NCBI GenBank assembly: GCA_036675345.1
Contig: JAKFFE010000018.1
Coordinates: forward strand, 310,001-374,000
Source: JALYOC01 sp036675345
GTDB lineage: Bacteria; Myxococcota; Myxococcia; Myxococcales; Myxococcaceae
Reading direction: 5' to 3'
DNA: 64,000 nucleotides
Shown: positions 1 through 8,255 of the stretch, piece after piece
How positions within the stretch are numbered: position 1 is the stretch's first letter
How the letters are laid out: every line of letters starts with the position of its first letter
Program-made: the position numbers and the translations under genes
The notes under the pieces: model-generated
Told to the model about the DNA's origin: nothing
Database searches by the model: none
The model's input: only the letters and a program-made list of their open reading frames with translations

Positions 1-948
1 CATCAGGGCGACGGCGGTCATCGCCGCCACGAACATGTTGGAGCGGGAGGCCTGGTCCGAGTCCCCGCCCAGCTTGGAGACGATCCACTCCAGCACCGGG
101 TGCCAGATGAAGCCCATCACCACCGGGGCCACCACCGCGGTGATCAACGGTCCGATCGGGAGGATCGCCCCCAGCGACAGCGCCCCGGCCGCCAGCTGCG
201 CCAGCACCGAGCCTGCGAACACCAGCAGGGCGTACGCGGCGTAGGGAGGGAAGGCGTAGGCGATCAGCTCCATCCGCCCCATCGCCCCGAACTTCGGCTG
301 GTCGATCCCCTTCTTCACGAAGCCGATCGGGTTGACCAGCATCAGCGGGATCGCCGCCAGGTAGTGGGCCAGCGCCTTGGGCACCGCCCCGATCAGGTAG
401 CCAAGGTCGAAGCCGTGGTCCGCGGACGCGCCGCGCGCGGCGGAGCGGGCGGGAGCCTTGGAGCGCGTCGCCACCTGCGAGGCGCCGGGCCGACGGGACG
501 GAGGGGCCTGGGGAGGCGCCTCCTCGTGCTCCTGTTCCTCCTCCTCCGGGTGCTCCTCTTCTTCCTGCTCCAGCTGCTCCTGGTCGGAATCGGAGTCGCG
601 GTCGGACTCCAGCAACATGTCCGCGCGCGGGGCCTGGGTGACCTCCGCCTCCTCCTCCACCACCTGGACCACCTCGAAGGTCTGGCGGGAGAGGGTGAAG
701 CTGGCGCCCGGCTCCAGCAGCACCGGCTGGCTCAGCTTCTGCCCGTCCAGGTAGGTGCCGTTGGCGGAGTTCAGATCCTCCAGGAACCACTCTCCCTTGC
801 GGGCGTAGATCCGTGCGTGCTTCTTGGAGACGCCCTGATCGGCCAGCTGGATCTCGGCGTCACCGCCCTCCCGGCCAAAGACCGCGCCGCGGGTTTCGAT
901 GAACACAGTCTTCTGCGTCTTGGGGTTTCGCAGCTCGAGCTTGATCAT
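1..948 (-). CDS. FHA-domain protein with C-terminal membrane domain, 3' end cut by window edge
   Basis: The ATG at 948 opens a frame that stays open to base 1, giving 316 residues without a stop. Residues 1-95 form an FHA phosphothreonine-binding domain: FGREGG, then the VSKKHARI strand, then LNSANGTYLDG, matching the GR/SxxH/NG signature. A very acidic Glu/Gln-rich linker (about 110-145) and a Pro/Arg-rich stretch follow. From about residue 178 the sequence becomes hydrophobic with several membrane segments, resembling a Yip1-type membrane domain (a weak call). It is the last visible gene of a leftward operon headed by the kinase ending at 2671 and starts 15 bp after the preceding stop, so it plausibly reads phosphothreonine marks made by that kinase at the inner membrane. 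That link is inference. It is incomplete here. Confidence 0.85.
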   Translation of the reverse strand, partial: MIKLELRNPKTQKTVFIETRGAVFGREGGDAEIQLADQGVSKKHARIYARKGEWFLEDLNSANGTYLDGQKLSQPVLLEPGASFTLSRQTFEVVQVVEEEAEVTQAPRADMLLESDRDSDSDQEQLEQEEEEHPEEEEQEHEEAPPQAPPSRRPGASQVATRSKAPARSAARGASADHGFDLGYLIGAVPKALAHYLAAIPLMLVNPIGFVKKGIDQPKFGAMGRMELIAYAFPPYAAYALLVFAGSVLAQLAAGALSLGAILPIGPLITAVVAPVVMGFIWHPVLEWIVSKLGGDSDQASRSNMFVAAMTAVALM

Positions 949-963
949 GGTCGGGGCCGGAGG

Positions 964-1632
964 CTATCGCTTCTTGGCCATCAGTGCGGCGGCAATCAGG
1001 GCCGCCAGACCGCTGAGCAGGGCGGCAGGCGTATGGGCCAGCCCCAGCTGGATCCCGACGGCGCCGGCCAGCACCAGGGCCAGGGTGGCCCAGCGGCGCG
1101 GGCGGGTCCCGGGCCGGGTGAGGGCCATCCCCACCGCGGTGCCCACCGTCAGCACCGAGTGCAGCACCGCCAGCTCGCGCCCCTGCGCGGCGCCGGCCAC
1201 GAACTCCAGCCCGCCCAGGGCCCAGACCAGGCCCAGCCCGGCGACCAGGAAGGCCTTGGGGGTCCGCGGCGCCTGGTGCTGGCGCAGATGTTCCAGATCC
1301 TCGGGGGACAGCTCCAGCGCGTAGGGATAGCCCATCCCCACCAGGGCCTCGGCGGCGGTGGCCCGGGCGGACCTCCCGGTGGAGTCCACCAGCCCCTCCA
1401 GGCGGCCCCCCTCCAGCAGGCCCAGCAGCGCGTCGGCGACCGGGCGGCCACCGTCGCGGGGAAGGGCGGCCAGCTCGCGGAACAGGGTCTCCACCGCCCG
1501 GGGATCCCGGGAGGTCGCCGCCTGCTCGGCCCGGAGCGCAAGCGCGCGGGCGGGAGGGGCGGACGGCGCCTCGCCCGGGGCGTCCACCGCCGGGGCCTGC
1601 AGCCCACTCAACCGCTGTCCGGAGTCCGGCAC
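964..1632 (-). CDS. Hypothetical protein with four C-terminal membrane helices
   Basis: A 222-residue frame opening with GTG and ending TAG. The N-terminal half is soluble, alanine- and proline-rich and then helical. The C-terminal half (about 125-222) has four hydrophobic segments and ends in a KKR tail, which suggests an inner-membrane anchor with a cytoplasmic basic end. I recognise no catalytic motif or named family. It lies between the PEGA/barrel gene (43 bp upstream) and the FHA gene (15 bp downstream) on the same strand, so it is probably co-transcribed with the kinase operon. No clear Shine-Dalgarno precedes the GTG, so a slightly later start is possible. Confidence 0.65.
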   Translation of the reverse strand: MPDSGQRLSGLQAPAVDAPGEAPSAPPARALALRAEQAATSRDPRAVETLFRELAALPRDGGRPVADALLGLLEGGRLEGLVDSTGRSARATAAEALVGMGYPYALELSPEDLEHLRQHQAPRTPKAFLVAGLGLVWALGGLEFVAGAAQGRELAVLHSVLTVGTAVGMALTRPGTRPRRWATLALVLAGAVGIQLGLAHTPAALLSGLAALIAAALMAKKR

Positions 1633-1675
1633 GAGGGCTGAGAGTCTAGCGTCCGACGGGGCGGCCGAGAATCGG

Positions 1676-2674
1676 CTACGGCATCTCCAGCCGGACCCCG
1701 GCCTGCAGCGAGAGCCGGCTGCTGGCGTAGGGAGAGAGGAAGAAGTGCCGGGCGCCCACCTGCGCGAACAGGGACAGCCACTTGTTCAGCTCGTAGTCCA
1801 TCCCGCCCGCCCCCCCCAGGCCCAGGGCCACCGGGGTCTCGCCGCCGTAGAAGATCACCGGCAGCTCCAGCTCCACGTAGGCGCGGACCTTGTCCGCCAC
1901 CGGCACCGAGAACGCGCCCCGGGCGGTCATCCCGAAGGCCGGGAACACCCGGAAGTGGAAGGAGGTGCGCAGGTAGCGGGACTGCAGCCCGCCTCCGATC
2001 TCGATCCCCATCCCTTCGGTCCACTGGAAGGGGTCCAGCTGCAGCCGCAGATCGGCCAGCGGCTTGCCAAAGCCGAACAGCACCGGGGAGCCGGACCCGC
2101 CGCCCTGACTCTCGGGGGGGAGCTCGGAGAGGGTCACCGACACCTTCTCGGTGCGGCGGGGGCGGATCTCCACCTCCCGACGCGCGCCGTAGCGGCCGTC
2201 CGGGGTGCGCACCTCCAGCTTGCTGCGGCCGATCTCCACCTGCGCCCGCAGCGGCGCGGTGCCCAGGGCCTTGCCGTTGTAGGTGACCTTGGCCCCCGGA
2301 CGATCCGCGGTGACCTCCAGCGTCCCCCGCAACCGGGACTTGAGCCCGGACAGCATGGTCACCAGCGAGGGATCCACCCGGTTCGCGTCCAGGGTGGCCT
2401 CCGGGTCGTGCTCCAGCGCCTCGGCCAGCGCCTCTTCCGCCTTCACCAGGTCGCGCAGGGCGCCGTACGCCTGGCCTCGCAGCAGGTGGATCCGCGAGAG
2501 GGTGCCGTCCTCGCTGGTCTCCTCCTTCGCCTGATCCAGCAGCTGCAGGGTCTCCTCGAAGTCGCCCCGGTTGAACTGGGTCTGGGCGGCCTGCAACTTC
2601 CCCTTCGCGTTGGGGCGGGGGCTGGCGCCGGCCGAGAGGAGCAGCAGTGTCGAGAGGAGGAGCGCCTGCGTCAT
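1676..2674 (-). CDS. TPR/PEGA-domain envelope protein with predicted C-terminal beta-barrel
   Basis: 332 residues. A signal peptide (about 1-17, ending LLSAGAS) is followed by TPR-like helices (about 25-100), then a PEGA domain (about 115-190, with the typical AKVTYNGKALGTAPL strand pair). After a Gly/Ser linker comes a region of alternating hydrophobic and polar residues ending in an aromatic/charged strand (VRLEMP), as in outer-membrane barrels. The start ATG overlaps the stop of the upstream kinase gene (ATGA at 2671-2674), so the two are translationally coupled. The kinase also ends in a PEGA domain. A role as an envelope sensor or anchor linked to that kinase is inference; the domain reading is moderately sure and the barrel prediction is by eye. 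Confidence 0.75.
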   Translation of the reverse strand: MTQALLLSTLLLLSAGASPRPNAKGKLQAAQTQFNRGDFEETLQLLDQAKEETSEDGTLSRIHLLRGQAYGALRDLVKAEEALAEALEHDPEATLDANRVDPSLVTMLSGLKSRLRGTLEVTADRPGAKVTYNGKALGTAPLRAQVEIGRSKLEVRTPDGRYGARREVEIRPRRTEKVSVTLSELPPESQGGGSGSPVLFGFGKPLADLRLQLDPFQWTEGMGIEIGGGLQSRYLRTSFHFRVFPAFGMTARGAFSVPVADKVRAYVELELPVIFYGGETPVALGLGGAGGMDYELNKWLSLFAQVGARHFFLSPYASSRLSLQAGVRLEMP

Positions 2675-4437
2675 GGAATCAATTCGATTCGCACCACAGC
2701 CGAGCCTCCCGAGGCAACCTTTATCTGCCTTTCCACCGGCCGGAAGCCGGCCCGCTCCAGCCGCAGCTTGTGCCGGCCCGCCGGCAGCTCCAACAGCGCC
2801 GGGGTGGTGCCGCGACGCTGGCCGTTGACCAGGATCGACGCCCAGTAGGAGCCGCCCTTGAAGGTGGTGATCACGTTCACCTTCCCCACCCCGCTCTTGG
2901 CCGCCGGCCGACGGGTGGGGGTGGGTCCCGGGCGGGTCTCGCTCAGCGCCGCCAGCGCCACCTGCGGTGTTCCGTCCGGCGCCTCGTCCGGTTCCCGGCC
3001 GGTGGGCTCCACCCCGGCATCGGGCGCCGCCGCCAGCGTCTCCGCCGGGAGCAATTGCTCGCTCTGCGGTTCGGCCTCCGGGACCGGCGCCTCCGCGACC
3101 GGGGCCTCCACCGCCACCACCGGAGCAGTTGCCGCGATCGCCGCCGCCACCGCCTCCGGGTCGGCTCCTGGGGTCAGCAGCCAGCCGGCGCCGCCCACCA
3201 ACGCGCCCGCCGCCAACACCCCCGCGGCCAGCAGCGGCCAGCGTCTCCGCGGAGCGACCACGGGCCCCGGAATCCGCCCGGTGGGCCGGGACGGTCGGGT
3301 CAGGGGCCCCACCAGCGGCTCATCTTCCAGCGGGGAGGCGGCCTGCTCTCCGGGCGCCGGAGGGGTGGGCTCCAGCGGGATGGGGAAGTCCGCCGGGGAG
3401 GAGGCCTGCAGCGGGATCGGATAGGCGACCAGTCCGGGGACGCTGGGGAAGCTGTTCTCCGCCCGGGGCGGGGCCTGCTCCAGCAGGGGGATCCCGCCGG
3501 GCCCGGTGAGGTAGCGGACCCCGAAGGCGGCCTCCAGGGCCAGGTACAGGTCGGAGGCGGAGGCGAAGCGCTGCTCCGGCCTCTTGGCCAACGCGCGCAG
3601 CATCACCGCGGAGAGCCCCTCGGGAAGCCAGGGGGCGCGCTGCCGGACCTCCGGCGGCGGGGCGTGGGCCTGCATCTGGACCAGCTTGAGGTCGTTGTCC
3701 GCCTCGAAGGGCAGCGCGCCGGTCAGACACTCGTAGATCACCACCGCCAGCGCATAGAGATCGGCGCGGTGATCGATGTCCCGGATCCCCAGCGCCTGCT
3801 CCGGAGACATGTACTGCGGGGTCCCCATCACCATCCCGGTGCGGGTGATCGCCTCCGCGTTGCGGCTGGGGCGCAGGATCCCGAAGTCCAGGATGGTGGC
3901 CAGCCCGGTGGGGCCGACAAAGATGTTCCCGGTCTTGATGTCCCGGTGGATGAAGCCGCGGGCGTGGATGAAGTCCAGCCCGGCGCACACCTGGCGCACC
4001 AGCGAGAGCAGCTCATCGCGGGCCACCGTCCCCCGCGCGCGCAGGTGGGCGGAGAGCGCGGTGCCCTCCAGGTACTTCATCACCATGAAGGGACGGTTCT
4101 CGGTCCGGCCCACCGAGTACACCGCCACGATGTTCGGGTGCTCCAGCCCGGCGGTCAGCTTGGCCTCGCGCTCGAACCTCCCCACCAGGTCCGCGTCGTG
4201 CGCCAGCGACCTGGCCAGCAGCTTGATCGCCACCTTGCGGTCCAGCACCAGGTCGTGGGCCAGGTACACCGTGCCCATCCCCCCCTCGCCGATCTTCCGC
4301 TCCAGGCGCCACTTCTCATCCAGCACCTGGCCCACCTGGCCCGGCACGTGGGTGTCACCGGTGTGGGTGGACGCTCCGCACTTGCTGCAGAACATCGCCC
4401 CGCCCGCCAGCTGTTCTCCGCACTTCTCGCAGTTCAA
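2671..4437 (-). CDS. Membrane Ser/Thr protein kinase with N-terminal zinc ribbon and C-terminal PEGA domain
   Basis: 588 residues from a TTG start at 4437, preceded at 7 nt by GGGCGG. Upstream in-frame codons lack coding character, so the longer frame was not used; GTG at 4443 is the alternative. Order: zinc ribbon with CxxC pairs at C3/C6 and C17/C20; Hanks-type kinase domain with GEGGMGTVY loop, VAIKLL lysine, HRDIKTGN catalytic loop, DFG, and the GTPQYMSPEQ activation/APE region; a proline-rich linker; one membrane helix (about residue 400); a Pro/Glu-rich periplasmic stretch; and a C-terminal PEGA domain. All key catalytic residues are present, so it should be an active transmembrane kinase. 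It heads a leftward operon with TPR/PEGA and FHA partners and diverges from a second kinase gene at 4574. Confidence 0.93.
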   Translation of the reverse strand: MNCEKCGEQLAGGAMFCSKCGASTHTGDTHVPGQVGQVLDEKWRLERKIGEGGMGTVYLAHDLVLDRKVAIKLLARSLAHDADLVGRFEREAKLTAGLEHPNIVAVYSVGRTENRPFMVMKYLEGTALSAHLRARGTVARDELLSLVRQVCAGLDFIHARGFIHRDIKTGNIFVGPTGLATILDFGILRPSRNAEAITRTGMVMGTPQYMSPEQALGIRDIDHRADLYALAVVIYECLTGALPFEADNDLKLVQMQAHAPPPEVRQRAPWLPEGLSAVMLRALAKRPEQRFASASDLYLALEAAFGVRYLTGPGGIPLLEQAPPRAENSFPSVPGLVAYPIPLQASSPADFPIPLEPTPPAPGEQAASPLEDEPLVGPLTRPSRPTGRIPGPVVAPRRRWPLLAAGVLAAGALVGGAGWLLTPGADPEAVAAAIAATAPVVAVEAPVAEAPVPEAEPQSEQLLPAETLAAAPDAGVEPTGREPDEAPDGTPQVALAALSETRPGPTPTRRPAAKSGVGKVNVITTFKGGSYWASILVNGQRRGTTPALLELPAGRHKLRLERAGFRPVERQIKVASGGSAVVRIELIP

Positions 4438-4573
4438 GTCCACGCCGCCCAGGATGGTTCCAGCCGGGCCGCAGCCTACCGCAGCCTGGGCCCTCCGCAG
4501 CCTGCCTGGCTGCCGCGACCTCCCGGAGGTCTGAAGGAGGGTTTCCAACGCCCCCTGGGCTATCCTTCCCGCC

Positions 4574-5494
4574 TTGTCTCCGGTCGCCGCTGAAATCCCC
4601 TCCCCCCGCTTCGGGAAGTACGTGCTGCGTGAACACCTGGGCTCGGGAGGGATGGCCGACGTGTTCCGCGCCGACGCCGTCGGTCCGGACGGCCGCTACC
4701 AGGCGGTGGCGCTGAAGGTGGCCCGCGCCAGCGCCGGTCCCCAGGGGCTGGCGGACGAGGCGGACTTGATGGGGATGCTGGATCACCCCAATCTGGTGAA
4801 GCGGCTGGAGACCGGCTTCACCGACGGCAAGCCGTTCATCGCCATGGAGTTCCTCTCCGGGGGAGATCTGGCGCAGCTGTTCACCGCCCATCTGACCCAG
4901 GCCCGTCCCTTCCCCCGGGCCCTGGCGCTGCACCTGGCGCAAGAGGTGCTCAAGGGGCTGGCCTCCTTCCACCAGGCCAGATCCCGCACCGGCGCGGCGC
5001 TGGCGCTGGTCCACGGGGACATCAGCCCCTCCAACATCCTCTTCTCCGCGGAGGGGGAGGTGAAGCTGGGCGACTTCGGGGTGGCCCAGAGCGGGGCGCG
5101 GGACCTGGGCCCCCGGGGCACCCTGCCGATCGGCAAGCTGCGCTATCTGCCGCCGGAACGCCTGTACGGGGATCCGGCCTCCCCGCGCGGAGATCTGTTC
5201 GCGGTGGGGGTGTTGCTGCACGAGATGATCCTCGGCTCCCACCCCTTCCTCACCAACACCCTGGATCACGCCACCCTGGTCACCGCGATGCGCCAGGCGA
5301 AGCTGAAGTTGCCGGAGACCGGGGACCGCGCCCTGGAGGCGCTGCTGCGCCGCGCGCTCACCCCCGAACCCAAGCAGCGCTTCCAGACCGCGGGGGAGCT
5401 GGCGGGCGCGCTGTTGCACTACGCGCTGGACCACGGTCAGCAGCTGTCCACCGCCCAGGTGCGAGCGCACCTGCGCGAGGTCTACGGGCGCTGA
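4574..5494 (+). CDS. Soluble Ser/Thr protein kinase
   Basis: 306 residues, essentially a bare Hanks-type kinase domain without membrane segment or accessory domain. Visible motifs are the GSGGMADVF glycine loop, VALKVA lysine, catalytic loop HGDISPSN, LGDFGVA magnesium loop, and LPPER replacing the usual APE. The catalytic loop reads HGD instead of HRD, typical of non-RD kinases that do not depend on activation-loop phosphorylation (family knowledge). The start is TTG at 4574, because no ATG or GTG precedes the glycine loop in frame and upstream codons are non-coding; no good Shine-Dalgarno is seen. It is transcribed divergently from the zinc-ribbon kinase across 136 bp, and its stop lies 4 bp from that of the convergent hydroxylase gene. 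Confidence 0.9.
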   Translation: MSPVAAEIPSPRFGKYVLREHLGSGGMADVFRADAVGPDGRYQAVALKVARASAGPQGLADEADLMGMLDHPNLVKRLETGFTDGKPFIAMEFLSGGDLAQLFTAHLTQARPFPRALALHLAQEVLKGLASFHQARSRTGAALALVHGDISPSNILFSAEGEVKLGDFGVAQSGARDLGPRGTLPIGKLRYLPPERLYGDPASPRGDLFAVGVLLHEMILGSHPFLTNTLDHATLVTAMRQAKLKLPETGDRALEALLRRALTPEPKQRFQTAGELAGALLHYALDHGQQLSTAQVRAHLREVYGR

Positions 5495-5498
5495 GGGT

Positions 5499-6353
5499 CT
5501 AGCGCTGCGCTTCGACCCACTGGGTCACGTCGCGCACCATGGCGTCGAAGCTGTCCGCCACGTAGAGGACCTTCTGGTACTGGGTGGGGTCGTAGACGTG
5601 CTCCGCCATCCGCTCCGGATCGAACCGCCGCTGTTCGGTCTCCACGGTGCAGGTGCCCAGCTCTCCGAAGGAGGAGAGCAGCCCGGCGCCGAAGGCCTTC
5701 ACCCGGCCCTGCTCGCGGACCAGCCCGAACTCCATCGTGAACCAGTACACCCGGGCGGCGCGCTGCACGGTGGCGTCGCTCATCTTGTCCACCGCGCGGC
5801 CAAAGGCCCGGTTCACCGCCGCGAAGCCCGGGTGCGCGAAGGTGGCCGCGTGGCCGATCAGCTCGTGCACAATGTCCGGCTCGGGGGTGTAGAGCGGGGT
5901 GGAGGTGTGCCGCATGTACTGGGTGGAGAGGAACAGGCCGCTGCCCAGCGAGGAGAGGAAGCGGCGGTCGGTGACCAGCCCCGCCACCGGGATCATCGAA
6001 AAGCCGGTCAGCTGCGCCAGCTTCTGGTTCACCTCGCGCAGCTGGGGGATGCGATCCGGGCTCAGCTGCAGCAGCCGCGCGCACTCCAGGTATTCGCCGC
6101 AGCCGAACTCCAGGTGCAGCGGGTCCAGGTTCTTGCGCACCGTGCGCCAGACCTCCTGCTCCTGATCGCTGTAGTCCACCAGCGGGACCGGCTGGCCCAC
6201 CTGGTACTCCAGCGCCAGCTTGGCGATGTCGTTGCGGCGCTGCCGGTAGACCTGATCCCGGAAGCCCGGGTGATCCGGATTGAGGGTGACCAGCTCTTCT
6301 TCGCCGACCAGTCCGGTGGTGCGCGGCAGGGGCTGGGTGGGGTTGGCCATCAT
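5499..6353 (-). CDS. phhA: Phenylalanine 4-monooxygenase (aromatic amino acid hydroxylase)
   Basis: 284 residues, the length of the bacterial pterin-dependent enzyme that converts phenylalanine to tyrosine with tetrahydrobiopterin and non-haem Fe(II). The facial triad is visible: H163 and H168 in HELIGH, and E208 in YWFTMEF, with the 5- and 40-residue spacing of the family. No N-terminal ACT regulatory domain is present, as in bacterial enzymes. The ATG at 6353 was chosen because AGAGGA lies 9 nt upstream; ATG at 6350 is possible. I see no pterin dehydratase (phhB) gene nearby. The leader contains a strong stem-loop (6398-6445), which may be regulatory. Phenylalanine is the likely substrate; tyrosine or tryptophan hydroxylase are less likely alternatives. 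Confidence 0.93.
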   Translation of the reverse strand: MMANPTQPLPRTTGLVGEEELVTLNPDHPGFRDQVYRQRRNDIAKLALEYQVGQPVPLVDYSDQEQEVWRTVRKNLDPLHLEFGCGEYLECARLLQLSPDRIPQLREVNQKLAQLTGFSMIPVAGLVTDRRFLSSLGSGLFLSTQYMRHTSTPLYTPEPDIVHELIGHAATFAHPGFAAVNRAFGRAVDKMSDATVQRAARVYWFTMEFGLVREQGRVKAFGAGLLSSFGELGTCTVETEQRRFDPERMAEHVYDPTQYQKVLYVADSFDAMVRDVTQWVEAQR

Positions 6354-6397
6354 CGGGATCAGTCCTCTACTCCGGCGTATATCTTGGGTATCGCGCC

Positions 6398-6445
6398 GCC
6401 TGCACGCCACCTTGCGTCGTAAGCAAGGTGGACGAGTGTGCAGGC
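6398..6445. promoter_or_regulatory. Long two-part stem-loop between phhA and the Rof-like gene
   Basis: Inner arms CCACCTTGC (6407-6415) and GCAAGGTGG (6423-6431) are perfectly complementary around a 7-nt loop. Outer arms GCCTGCAC (6398-6405) and GTGCAGGC (6438-6445) are also perfect, separated from the inner stem by a single G on one side and ACGAGT on the other. This gives 17 base pairs in all. It lies 45 bp upstream of the phhA start on the minus strand and 62 bp upstream of the Rof-like start on the plus strand. No U-tract follows on either strand. It may be an operator for a dimeric regulator or an RNA leader structure. Confidence 0.6.
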
Positions 6446-6506
6446 AAGTCGATGCTTCATGGCACCCATGCAGTCGCCGTGCGCAAGATCTCCTCAAGGA
6501 GCCCTT

Positions 6507-6737
6507 ATGGCCCTCATGTCGCAAGACTCGCTGGGACGGTGTGACTTCCTCGACGTGCTGGAGGAGGCGGCGGTGCGCCGCCGGCCGGTCGGCATCCAGC
6601 TGCGCTCGGGGACGGCGTTTCTTGATCTGGTGGTGGACGTGGTCACGGAGGGAGGCCACGACTATGTGGTGTTTCGCGACCATCCCCGGGAGAGGGTCAC
6701 CGACGTGGTGAGCTGCACCCGCGCCGAGCCGCGCTGA
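6507..6737 (+). CDS. Small Rof-like (Sm-fold) protein, possible Rho-binding antiterminator
   Basis: 76 residues with a good Shine-Dalgarno (AAGGAG, 6497-6502) before ATG 6507. The arrangement is a Cys-Asp-Phe start, a short helix, then strands with PVGIQLRSG and DYVVFRDHP followed by ERVTDVVSC. This resembles the small Sm-like fold of Rof (YaeO), which binds Rho and inhibits termination in E. coli. The similarity is one of pattern rather than strong identity, so the function is tentative. It is a single gene between the divergent phhA leader and the convergent receiver-GGDEF gene. An uncharacterised Sm/SH3-like protein is the alternative. Confidence 0.6.
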   Translation: MALMSQDSLGRCDFLDVLEEAAVRRRPVGIQLRSGTAFLDLVVDVVTEGGHDYVVFRDHPRERVTDVVSCTRAEPR

Positions 6738-6750
6738 GCTCCGGCCAGGC

Positions 6751-8037
6751 TCAGGAGCTCTTGGCTTGCTGGGGATCCTTGGGTTCCCGAGGTCCCAGCT
6801 CGCGATCCAGGGGGATCACCTTGGACTCCGGCTTCGCGTCCCAGCTGCGGAAGAACACCTCCGCGGCCTCGGCCAGCATCGCCGCCCGCCGGGTGCTCTT
6901 CTGCTCGTACAGCGCCTGATCCGCGCGGGCGATCAGCTCCTCCCACGACTCCTCCCAGGCCACCTCGCCCAGGCTGGCCAGCCCCACGCTGGCGCTGACC
7001 TGGATCAGCACCCCGCCGATGTTGATCGGGTGCGCCGCCAGCTCCTCCTGGATGCGGGTCACGAACTTCTCCGCGCCGGCCCGATCCGAGCCGGGCATCA
7101 CCACGCAGAACTCGTCCCCTCCGTAGCGGGCCGCGCAGTCCGAGCCCCGCTTGCAGGAGGCCAGCGCCTTGGAGACCGCGCGGATCGCCGCGTCTCCGGC
7201 GGCGTGGCCGAAGCGGTCGTTGATCTGCTTGAGCTTGTCCTGGTCCACCATCGCCACCGTCAGCGGACGGCGCGCGGAGGAGGCGTAGTGGATGGCGTCC
7301 TCCAGGATCTTGCGCAGCGCGCGGCGGTTGGCCAGCCCGGTCAGATCGTCGGTCTCCTGCAGCAGCCGCTCGCGGCGCAGGGTCTGGGCCCGGGTCAGCG
7401 CGTTGCGGGTGCGGGCCACCAACTCCGCCAACGCCACCGGCTTGGTCAGGTAGTCCGCCGCGCCCAGCTCGAAGGCCTTGATCTTGGTCTCGGTGTCGGT
7501 GGAACCGGAGAGCACCAGGATCGGGATCTCCGCGGTGTCCGACCGGCAGCGGGCCAGCTCCAGCAGCGCCATCCCGCCGGTGCCGGGCATGGAAAGATCG
7601 CTGACCACCGCGTCCGGCCGCTCGCGGACCAGCAGCTGCCCGGCCTCGTAGCCATCGGAGGCGATCAGCACCCGGAAGTGCCGGCTGAGCAGCTCCCGGG
7701 CCGCCTCCAGCCAGATCAGGTCGTCGTCCACCAACAGCACCTTGGGCAGCTCCCCGATGGGCCGCTCCGACCGGCGCTCCTCCGACGACGAGGGCAGGTG
7801 GCTGGCCGGCTCCAGCAGCTGGGAGATCCGCCGGCCCAGAACATCCACGTCCGAGGTCAGCGAGCTGAGCAGGGCCCGTTGATCCGGGCGCAGCGCCGCC
7901 CCCTGCAACGACACCCGGGCCAGCGCCTTGAGCAGCGCGGACACCGGGTCCCGCAGGGCCTGGGCATGCTCCGAGAGCACCGCCGGGTTGCCCCCTGGCG
8001 GGTCGTCGGGTGTCTGGGAGTCGGGGGTGTCGGACAT
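6751..8037 (-). CDS. Receiver-GGDEF protein (probable diguanylate cyclase)
   Basis: 428 residues from ATG 8037; the frame extends further upstream but those codons look non-coding. Residues about 20-80 form a helical pair that resembles a histidine-kinase dimerisation domain but has Gln where the phospho-His would be (QALRDPVSALL). Then a CheY-like receiver (about 98-215) has the DDD acidic pocket, phospho-acceptor in VSDLSMPG and TKPV lysine. A GGDEF domain (about 235-385) has intact RYGGDEF preceded by an RGSD inhibitory I-site five residues before it. It should make c-di-GMP from GTP under control of phosphorylation, with product inhibition. No partner histidine kinase is adjacent. Its stop faces the Rof-like gene 13 bp away. 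Confidence 0.88.
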   Translation of the reverse strand: MSDTPDSQTPDDPPGGNPAVLSEHAQALRDPVSALLKALARVSLQGAALRPDQRALLSSLTSDVDVLGRRISQLLEPASHLPSSSEERRSERPIGELPKVLLVDDDLIWLEAARELLSRHFRVLIASDGYEAGQLLVRERPDAVVSDLSMPGTGGMALLELARCRSDTAEIPILVLSGSTDTETKIKAFELGAADYLTKPVALAELVARTRNALTRAQTLRRERLLQETDDLTGLANRRALRKILEDAIHYASSARRPLTVAMVDQDKLKQINDRFGHAAGDAAIRAVSKALASCKRGSDCAARYGGDEFCVVMPGSDRAGAEKFVTRIQEELAAHPINIGGVLIQVSASVGLASLGEVAWEESWEELIARADQALYEQKSTRRAAMLAEAAEVFFRSWDAKPESKVIPLDRELGPREPKDPQQAKSS

Positions 8038-8255
8038 TGGGTGCGGCTCGACTGCGTCGGCACCAAGACCGTTAGCAATCCCTGGACCCGAAGGCCTCCC
8101 AGTCATTCCGGGGACTTGGCGACCGTCGCCCGCGGTCACCCGGGTGCAATTACATGGAACGTTCAGCTGGATTGAACAGCACCGAAAGTGGGCATTGGGC
8201 GCCCTGGACCCACCCGCGGCGGGCATTGACGACACGGTGCGCTACGGTCGCCGAT

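Noticed and set aside
100..1641. Long plus-strand open frame (513 residues)
   Set aside because: It is antisense to the FHA and membrane protein genes, and its translation is a low-complexity Arg/Gln/Gly-rich string typical of shadow frames in G+C-rich DNA.
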